5,195 nt of DNA, taken from contig RFLK01000031.1 of NCBI GenBank assembly GCA_003694525.1, positions 1-5,195 on the forward strand. Direction: 5' to 3'. The position numbers and the translations under genes were made by a program. The stretch's first letter is position 1; each line of letters starts with the position of its first letter. Under the pieces are notes generated by a model, which was not told where the DNA came from, did not search any database, and saw only the letters and a program-made list of their open reading frames with translations. Below, in pieces: positions 1 to 5,195 of this stretch. The DNA comes from Candidatus Woesearchaeota archaeon. GTDB lineage: Archaea > Nanobdellota > Nanobdellia > Woesearchaeales > ARS49.

Positions 1-2
1 AT

Positions 3-329
3 GAAGAAGAATACAACCCAAACCTTCACCATCTTCTGACAAAATCAATAAAAACAGTCGAAGCCAATATACAATATCTCAGTCATCTGGGAATTAAAAA
101 ACTCAACACTGTTCTTCTTAGAGTAAATCCTCGGACCAAAAGGAAAAAGATAGCGTGGGTGATGAGAGAACTTTTTGATTACCACAGACAGCCTGTCAGA
201 AACAAGAGAGAGACAATAAAGAAGGCATACGCTCTTGTAAGAGACAAACCATCATTGCTGATAAAATCAATAAGCTCATTAGAAAAAGAAAAACAGGACC
301 TTGCACAATTGGCAATGAAATACAAGTGA
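3..329 (+). CDS. C-terminal part of an unrecognised basic protein (5' end outside window)
   Basis: An open frame enters from the left edge and runs 108 codons to a TGA at 327-329; the other two forward frames hit stops early (for example TGA at 37-39). No in-frame start is needed because the gene begins outside the window. The visible part is soluble-looking, rich in Lys and Arg and probably helical. It has a strongly basic patch around residues 37-48 and 67-77 of the fragment, and a charged Leu/Lys/Glu-rich tail ending in AMKYK. I see no membrane segment, Cys motif or catalytic signature, and I do not recognise the family; a nucleic-acid-binding role is only a guess from the charge. Codon use (AGA for Arg, ATA for Ile) matches the two downstream genes, which supports it being real and native. 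It ends 118 bp before uvrB, which appears to have its own promoter, so it is probably a separate transcription unit. Confidence 0.72.
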   Translation, partial: EEEYNPNLHHLLTKSIKTVEANIQYLSHLGIKKLNTVLLRVNPRTKRKKIAWVMRELFDYHRQPVRNKRETIKKAYALVRDKPSLLIKSISSLEKEKQDLAQLAMKYK

Positions 330-351
330 TAACCTTCAAATTCTTGCCATT

Positions 352-372
352 CAAGGATCAGCCTTGCCTTTT
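352..372 (+). terminator. Weak hairpin plus T-run after the upstream gene (possible terminator)
   Basis: CAAGG (352-356) and CCTTG (362-366) form a 5-bp inverted repeat with a 5-base loop, followed by CC and four T (369-372). It lies 22 bp after the upstream stop codon, where a terminator would be expected. The stem is short and the T-run is brief, so this could be chance. Archaeal termination depends mainly on U-tracts rather than on the stem, and this tract is at the short end. Confidence 0.22.
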
Positions 373-379
373 GCGCAAA
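370..379. promoter_or_regulatory. Perfect 10-bp palindrome TTTGCGCAAA, possible operator
   Basis: TTTGCGCAAA is identical to its own reverse complement and sits about 46 bp upstream of the centre of the uvrB TATA box. Its size and symmetry fit a half-turn dimer site for a helix-turn-helix regulator, and its place fits an upstream control element. It occurs once in the intergenic region and matches no operator I can name with confidence, so a regulatory role is inference only. Confidence 0.2.
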
Positions 380-416
380 TATTTGGAAGGGCTGGAAGAG
401 GATAGGGTTCAGAAGC

Positions 417-424
417 TTTATAAA
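417..424 (+). promoter_or_regulatory. Archaeal-type TATA box of the uvrBA operon (leaderless start)
   Basis: TTTATAAA is centred near 420.5, about 27 bp before the A of the uvrB ATG at 448. Archaeal TATA boxes lie about 25-27 bp before the transcription start, so transcription should begin at or within a base or two of the ATG and give a leaderless mRNA. The purine-rich bases just upstream (AGAAG, 411-415) could serve as a modest BRE. No GGAGG-like sequence stands at a usable distance before the ATG, which fits leaderless translation. Read as a bacterial promoter, TATAAA could be a -10 box, but the bases about 17 bp upstream are purine-rich and do not resemble TTGACA. Confidence 0.62.
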
Positions 425-447
425 GGGGCCTGTGGCTTTTCGAGAAT

Positions 448-2367
448 ATGCGCTTCAGACTAAAAGCGCCTTACAAGCCTGCAGGGGGGCAGCCTGAAGC
501 GATACAAAAAATCGCAAAAGGCTTTGAGAAAACCAGCAAACAAACCCTGCTCGGAATTACGGGCGCTGGAAAAACATTCGTTATGGCGAACGTGATAGAG
601 AAGATTCAAAAGCCAACACTAGTCCTTGCTCACAACAAAACCCTTGCAGCGCAACTGTATTCAGAACTAAAAGAACTCTTTCCAAACAACAGAGTCGAAT
701 ACTTCATATCATATTACGACTATTACCAGCCAGAGAGCTACCTGCCAACAACAGACACCTACATAGAAAAAGAAGCCACAATAAACGAACAAATAGAAAA
801 AATGCGACTGAAAGCAACAACATCAATTCTCTCACGCAAGGACGTTATAATTGTTGCAAGCATATCTTGCATTTACGGCCTCTCAAACCCGCAAGACTTC
901 AAAGAGCTGTCCCTTGAACTTGCAAAAGGCAAGAGAATTAGCCGCGATGAAATACTCAACACCCTTGTAAACATGCAATATGAAAGATCAACAACAAGCC
1001 TATCACAAGGCCAATTCAGAGCAAAAGGCGATTCAATAGACATAATGCCCCCTTACGATAACAGAATAATCAGAATTGAACTGTTCGGAGATGAGATAGA
1101 AAGAATAGCAGAGCTAGATCACATAACACTCGATACGCTATCAAAACCAGAAACGCTGAGAATATTCCCCGCAAAACAATTCGTAGTTCCAGAAGACAAG
1201 CAAAAATCAGCAATAAAAGCAATAAGAGAAGAGCTTGAAGAGCACCTGCCCAAGCTTTCCGCGCTTGAGAGCGCACGCCTTGAGAAAAGAGTAAAATACG
1301 ATCTCGAAATGATAGACGAGCTAGGCTACTGTCCCGGGATTGAAAACTACAGCAGACACTTTGACGGACGGGCAAAAGGAACACCTCCTTATGTTCTTAT
1401 AGACTACTTTCCAAAAGACTTCCTGCTGATAATAGACGAGAGCCACCAAACAATACCGCAAGCAAAAGCGATGTACAAAGGAGACTATTCAAGAAAGAAA
1501 AACCTTGTAGATCACGGATTCAGACTTCCCTGCGCGTTCGACAACAGACCTCTTAAATTTGAAGAGTTCGAGAAGAAAATGACAAACGTGCTCTTCGTCT
1601 CGGCAACTCCCGGACAATACGAGAGAGAAAACTCATCACAAATAATAGAGCTAATCATAAGACCGACAGGACTGCTCGACCCAGAAGTTGAAGTTAGAAA
1701 GACCCACGGTCAGATAAAAAACCTGATAGCCGAAATAAATCAAACTGTAAAAAGGGGAGAGAGGACTCTAATAACAACACTGACCAAAAAAATGGCAGAA
1801 GATTTGACGGACTACCTTGCAAAAGAAGGCATCAAGGTCAGATATATGCATTCAGAGATAGACTCCCTTGATAGAATAGAGCTGATAAGACAGCTTAGGG
1901 CAGGAGAGTATGATGTCCTGGTTGGAATAAACCTTCTAAGAGAAGGGCTTGACATACCAGAAGTATCTCTTGTAGCAATACTTGACGCGGACAAGGAAGG
2001 ATACCTGAGGAACGAGACATCACTCATACAAACAATAGGAAGAGCTGCAAGGAACTCAAAAGGAAGAGTCATAATGTATGCTGATACTATGACAAAAAGC
2101 CTTCGCTCTGCAATCAACATAACAAGGCAAAGGCGCAAGGCGCAAATTGAATACAACAAAAAGCACGGAATAACACCAAAGACCATACGAAAACAGGTAG
2201 CAAAATCAGAGCGCAGGATAAAAGGAATCAAACACCTTGCAAAAGAAGATATACACAAGAAAATAATAGAGCTTGATGCGAAAATGAGAGAGGCTGCAGA
2301 GAACCTCGACTTTGAAAAGGCCATCGAGCTTCGCGATGCGATAAAGGAGCTGAAAGAATATGCTTGA
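448..2367 (+). CDS. uvrB: UvrB, damage-verifying helicase-like subunit of the UvrABC excinuclease
   Basis: UvrB is loaded on damaged DNA by UvrA, verifies the lesion with its beta-hairpin and ATPase motor, and recruits UvrC for dual incision; it acts in the cytoplasm on the chromosome. The 639-aa protein is full length (E. coli 673 aa; the difference is mostly a shorter linker before the tail). Visible in order: N-terminal QPEAI (Q-motif-like, 15-19); Walker A GITGAGKT (36-43), with Ala where Ser is usual; the aromatic start of the beta-hairpin YYDYYQPESY (89-98), followed by TYIEKEATINEQIE (104-117); Walker B-type DESH (330-333); SATPG (385-389); GINLLREGLD (493-502); and motif VI QTIGRAARN (528-536), with arginines 532 and 535. 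The UvrA-binding domain 2 falls roughly at 155-250. The C-terminal UVR motif (about 602-637) is the UvrC contact. ATG 448 is the only sensible start: an in-frame TAA lies at 421-423, and the first residues align with E. coli UvrB. The end overlaps uvrA by 8 bp. Confidence 0.98.
   Translation: MRFRLKAPYKPAGGQPEAIQKIAKGFEKTSKQTLLGITGAGKTFVMANVIEKIQKPTLVLAHNKTLAAQLYSELKELFPNNRVEYFISYYDYYQPESYLPTTDTYIEKEATINEQIEKMRLKATTSILSRKDVIIVASISCIYGLSNPQDFKELSLELAKGKRISRDEILNTLVNMQYERSTTSLSQGQFRAKGDSIDIMPPYDNRIIRIELFGDEIERIAELDHITLDTLSKPETLRIFPAKQFVVPEDKQKSAIKAIREELEEHLPKLSALESARLEKRVKYDLEMIDELGYCPGIENYSRHFDGRAKGTPPYVLIDYFPKDFLLIIDESHQTIPQAKAMYKGDYSRKKNLVDHGFRLPCAFDNRPLKFEEFEKKMTNVLFVSATPGQYERENSSQIIELIIRPTGLLDPEVEVRKTHGQIKNLIAEINQTVKRGERTLITTLTKKMAEDLTDYLAKEGIKVRYMHSEIDSLDRIELIRQLRAGEYDVLVGINLLREGLDIPEVSLVAILDADKEGYLRNETSLIQTIGRAARNSKGRVIMYADTMTKSLRSAINITRQRRKAQIEYNKKHGITPKTIRKQVAKSERRIKGIKHLAKEDIHKKIIELDAKMREAAENLDFEKAIELRDAIKELKEYA
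2346..2353 (+). promoter_or_regulatory. Shine-Dalgarno of uvrA inside the end of uvrB
   Basis: GGAGCTGA matches 7 of 8 bases of the archaeal and bacterial anti-SD complement GGAGGTGA (AAGGAG core at 2344-2349). It stands 6 bases before the ATG at 2360. It supports that start and suggests re-initiation by ribosomes finishing uvrB at 2367. This contrasts with uvrB, which has no such site. Confidence 0.6.
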
Positions 2368-5194
2368 CAAGATAATAATAAAGGGAGCTAGAGAGCACAA
2401 CCTGAAAAACATAGACGTAGAGATTCCCCGAAACAAACTCATAGTAATAACAGGACTTTCAGGATCCGGGAAAAGCACCCTTGCATTTGATACGATATAC
2501 GCGGAAGGACAGCGAAGGTACGTCGAATCGCTGTCAGCGTATGCAAGACAATTCCTCGGACTTATGAACAAGCCAGATGTTGACTCAATAGAAGGACTAT
2601 CACCAGCAATATCGATAGAACAGAAAACTACAAGCAAAAATCCAAGATCCACAGTAGGCACAGTCACTGAAATATACGACTATCTAAGACTCCTCTTTGC
2701 AAGAATAGGGATCGCACACTGCCCAAAGTGCGCTTCAGAGATAAAACCTCAATCTGCAGAAAACATAACAAGAGAACTTATAGCGAGCGGAGGAAAATCC
2801 CTGATACTCGCGCCAATAATAAGAGGAATAAAAGGAACTCACGAGAAAATATTCGATAAACTGAAACAAGAAGGATTTACAAGAGTGCGCGTGGACGGCC
2901 AAGTGCACAGATTAGACGAGCTTGATGTAAAACTCAAAAGATACGAAAAACACTGGATAGAAGCAGTAGTTGACCTTGTAGAACTGAACCAGAAGAACAA
3001 AGCACGAATAACAGAAGCGGTAGAGCAGGCACTTCTCAGAGGAGGCGGCGTTCTCATCTCAGCAGATCCTGAACATAAGGGAATAAAGGGAAAGAGAAAA
3101 GAAATCTCCAGATCTTCGGGCGAGAGAGTCTACACAAGCCACGGAGCGTGCCCGAAGCACCCTGAAATATCCTTTGAAGCGTTGGAGCCGAGAATGTTTT
3201 CTTTTAACTCTCCTTTTGGAGCCTGTCCAAACTGCCTGGGCCTTGGAGAACACCAAGAAATAGATCCTGACTTGCTGATACCTGATAAGAGCCTTTCCAT
3301 AATGGATGGCGCAATAAAAGCGTACGGCAAGATGGACCTTTCCTGGAGAGCCCAACAAATAGAAGCAGTCGGAAAACGCTACGGGTTTGACGTGTTCACC
3401 CCAATAAAAGACTTCACAAAAAAACAACTCAACATACTCCTGTACGGAACTCAAGACTCAAAAAAAGTCAAATGGTCAACTGACGGGAGAGGATTTGAAG
3501 GAATAATACCTCAGACGATGAGACTCTACACAGAGACGGAATCTGATAGCCGAAAAGCAAAATTCGAATCACTGATGGTCTCAAAACAATGCAGGTCCTG
3601 CAATGGTCGAAGACTAAAAGACACAATACTCGCAGTCACAGTTCAAGGCCACAGCATAATAGACGTGACAGACATGAACATAAAAACAGCGCTGGACTTT
3701 TTCAAAAAACTTCCCAAAAAACTTTCAGAAAAAGACATGCTTGTTGCAAAACAAGTGCTCAAGGAAATAACAGACAGACTATCTTTTCTTGACAATGTAG
3801 GCCTTGGCTATCTTACCCTGTCCAGAAGCGCAAGAACCCTTTCAGGAGGAGAGGCTCAAAGAATACGACTTGCAACTCAAATAGGAAGCAACCTTATGGG
3901 AGTCCTTTACATACTGGATGAGCCAAGCATAGGCCTTCACCAAAGAGACAATGCCAAACTAATATCAACACTTCAAAGACTCAGAGATATAGGAAACACA
4001 CTTGTGGTAGTAGAGCACGATGAAGACACCATAAGAGCAGCAGACCACCTGATAGACATGGGCCCTGGTGCTGGAGTTCACGGAGGAGACATCTGCGCGA
4101 GGGGGACACCCGAAGAAGTATCAAAAATAAAAACAAGCATAACAGGAGCATACCTTTCAGGAAGGCAGAGAATAGATGTCCCAATAACAAGAAGAAAAAG
4201 CAAAGAAGAGATCGTTCTTGAAGGAGCGAGCGAGAACAACCTGAAAAACATAACAGCAAGATTTCCCCTGAACGTCCTATGCGGGATAACCGGTGTTTCA
4301 GGCTCTGGAAAAAGCACTCTTATGAACCAGACGCTATTTCCAGCGCTAAGAAAGCACGTCGGAGAGCACGCGAGCAGAATAGGAAAGCACAAGAGGCTCT
4401 CAGTGCCAAAAAGCGTTTCAAGCGTAATAGTGATAGACCAAGACCCCATAGGGCGAACACCAAGATCCAACCCTGCAACATACACAAAACTGTTCGACGA
4501 CATAAGAGCTCTTTTCGCATCAACAAAAGAAGCAAGAAAAAGAGGATACACCCAAGGAAGATTCTCATTCAACGTCAAGGGAGGAAGATGCGAGACCTGC
4601 CAGGGAGAGGGTGTTATAAAGATAGAAATGAACTTTCTCCCCGATGTCTACGTTGAATGCGAAGATTGCAAGGGTAAACGATACAATTCAGAAACCCTGT
4701 CAATACACTATGCGGGAAAAACAATAGCAGATGTTCTTGAGATGACCGTAGAAGAGGCGCTCTCCTTTTTTCAAAACCATACCAGAATATCAAGAAAGCT
4801 CCAAACCCTATTTGATGTTGGACTTGGATACATAAAGCTGGGACAGAGCGCAACAACTCTCTCTGGCGGGGAGAGCCAAAGAATAAAACTGACAAGAGAG
4901 CTGTCAAAACAAAAAAGAGGACACACAATATACCTTCTCGATGAGCCGACAACAGGTCTTCACTTTGAAGATGTTCGAAAACTGATAATAGTCCTGAACA
5001 GGCTTGTCGACAAAGGAAACACAGTATATGTAATAGAACACAACCTCGATGTCATAAAAAACTGCGATCACATAATAGACCTGGGACCTGAAGGAGGGGA
5101 TCTGGGAGGAGAGATAATCGCAACAGGAACACCTGAACAAATATGCAAAAACAAAAAATCACACACAGGAAAATTCCTCTCAAGACTGCTATAA
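2360..5194 (+). CDS. uvrA: UvrA, ABC-type damage-recognition ATPase of the UvrABC excinuclease
   Basis: UvrA dimers recognise helix distortions and load UvrB in an ATP-driven cycle. The 944-aa length matches the family (E. coli 940) and both ends are intact. First ABC module: Walker A GLSGSGKS (32-39), signature LSGGEAQR (494-501), Walker B ILDEP (518-522) with IGLHQRD following. Second module: Walker A GVSGSGKS (645-652), signature LSGGESQR (834-841, Ser where Ala is common), Walker B LLDEP (859-863). Inserted between the halves of module 1 are a CPKC pair (121-124), the UvrB-binding region (roughly 120-255) and zinc module 1, C264-X2-H267-X21-C289-X2-C292, where His replaces the second Cys of E. 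coli. A CRSC pair follows (411-414). Zinc module 2 is canonical: C744-X2-C747-X19-C767-X2-C770. The ATG overlaps the uvrB stop (8 bp shared) and has a good ribosome-binding site, so the two subunits are probably co-transcribed and translationally coupled. The stop TAA is at 5192-5194. Confidence 0.98.
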   Translation: MLDKIIIKGAREHNLKNIDVEIPRNKLIVITGLSGSGKSTLAFDTIYAEGQRRYVESLSAYARQFLGLMNKPDVDSIEGLSPAISIEQKTTSKNPRSTVGTVTEIYDYLRLLFARIGIAHCPKCASEIKPQSAENITRELIASGGKSLILAPIIRGIKGTHEKIFDKLKQEGFTRVRVDGQVHRLDELDVKLKRYEKHWIEAVVDLVELNQKNKARITEAVEQALLRGGGVLISADPEHKGIKGKRKEISRSSGERVYTSHGACPKHPEISFEALEPRMFSFNSPFGACPNCLGLGEHQEIDPDLLIPDKSLSIMDGAIKAYGKMDLSWRAQQIEAVGKRYGFDVFTPIKDFTKKQLNILLYGTQDSKKVKWSTDGRGFEGIIPQTMRLYTETESDSRKAKFESLMVSKQCRSCNGRRLKDTILAVTVQGHSIIDVTDMNIKTALDFFKKLPKKLSEKDMLVAKQVLKEITDRLSFLDNVGLGYLTLSRSARTLSGGEAQRIRLATQIGSNLMGVLYILDEPSIGLHQRDNAKLISTLQRLRDIGNTLVVVEHDEDTIRAADHLIDMGPGAGVHGGDICARGTPEEVSKIKTSITGAYLSGRQRIDVPITRRKSKEEIVLEGASENNLKNITARFPLNVLCGITGVSGSGKSTLMNQTLFPALRKHVGEHASRIGKHKRLSVPKSVSSVIVIDQDPIGRTPRSNPATYTKLFDDIRALFASTKEARKRGYTQGRFSFNVKGGRCETCQGEGVIKIEMNFLPDVYVECEDCKGKRYNSETLSIHYAGKTIADVLEMTVEEALSFFQNHTRISRKLQTLFDVGLGYIKLGQSATTLSGGESQRIKLTRELSKQKRGHTIYLLDEPTTGLHFEDVRKLIIVLNRLVDKGNTVYVIEHNLDVIKNCDHIIDLGPEGGDLGGEIIATGTPEQICKNKKSHTGKFLSRLL

Positions 5195-5195
5195 T

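Noticed and set aside
1..39. ATG at base 1 with a 12-codon frame ending in TGA
   Set aside because: It overlaps the longer open frame in phase 3, has no visible context and is too short to support.
385..407. Run of G-pairs and triplets (GG, GGG, GG, GG, GGG) that could form a two-tetrad G-quadruplex
   Set aside because: The tracts are mostly only two G long and the stretch is simply purine-rich; a stable quadruplex is not supported.
422..439. AAA-GGG-GCC / GGC-TTT imperfect inverted repeat between TATA box and uvrB start
   Set aside because: The stem is 3 bp, then a 3-base bulge, then 3 A-T pairs. It lies upstream of the expected transcription start, so it would not be in the mRNA.
1812..2667. 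Long minus-strand open frames across the uvrB/uvrA junction (1812-2324 and 2206-2667)
   Set aside because: They lie wholly opposite well-conserved UvrB and UvrA motifs, and their translations are low-complexity Ser/Leu/Phe-rich. They are shadows of the AGA/ATA-rich sense codons.
4078..4578. Minus-strand open frame of 166 codons opposite uvrA
   Set aside because: It is antisense to the second Walker A region of UvrA, has no recognisable domain and no promoter of its own.
4279..4656. Plus-strand open frame of 125 codons inside uvrA
   Set aside because: It is an out-of-frame reading of the conserved second ABC module; the Arg/Lys-rich translation is what a shifted AGA/AAG-rich gene gives.

Overview
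The window carries the 3' end of one unrecognised gene, a 118-bp intergenic promoter region, and two complete, overlapping genes for nucleotide excision repair: uvrB (448-2367, 639 aa) and uvrA (2360-5194, 944 aa). All genes are on the + strand. The last base of the window lies just past the uvrA stop, so whatever follows (uvrC would be a natural candidate) cannot be seen.

Organism: several signals point to an archaeon that carries the bacterial-type UvrABC pathway. The box TTTATAAA is centred about 27 bp before the uvrB ATG. That is the spacing of an archaeal TATA box to its transcription start, so the uvrB mRNA is probably leaderless. There is no convincing Shine-Dalgarno before uvrB and no bacterial -35 hexamer at the right distance. 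Arginine is mostly AGA and isoleucine mostly ATA: in the upstream partial gene 6 of 8 Arg codons are AGA and 6 of 7 Ile codons are ATA. UvrABC is patchy in archaea (some methanogens, haloarchaea and DPANN-type genomes) and is generally taken to be acquired from bacteria. A mesophilic or DPANN-like archaeon is my inference; an AGA/ATA-rich bacterium is not excluded.

Layout: 3-329 is the C-terminal part of a basic protein of unknown function. 330-447 is intergenic, with a weak hairpin, a 10-bp perfect palindrome, a purine-rich stretch and the TATA box. 448-2367 is uvrB. 2360-5194 is uvrA, which overlaps uvrB by 8 bp and has its own ribosome-binding site inside the uvrB coding sequence.

Function: UvrA dimers, with UvrB, scan DNA for helix-distorting lesions. 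UvrA loads UvrB at the damage and leaves, and UvrB then recruits UvrC for the dual incision. The overlap of the two genes implies co-transcription and coupled translation of these direct partners. Both proteins keep essentially all their catalytic motifs and look functional. This is a mostly ordinary housekeeping-type region. The points worth a second look are the archaeal-style leaderless promoter on a bacterial-type repair operon, the Cys-X2-His variant in the first zinc module of UvrA, and the unidentified upstream gene.
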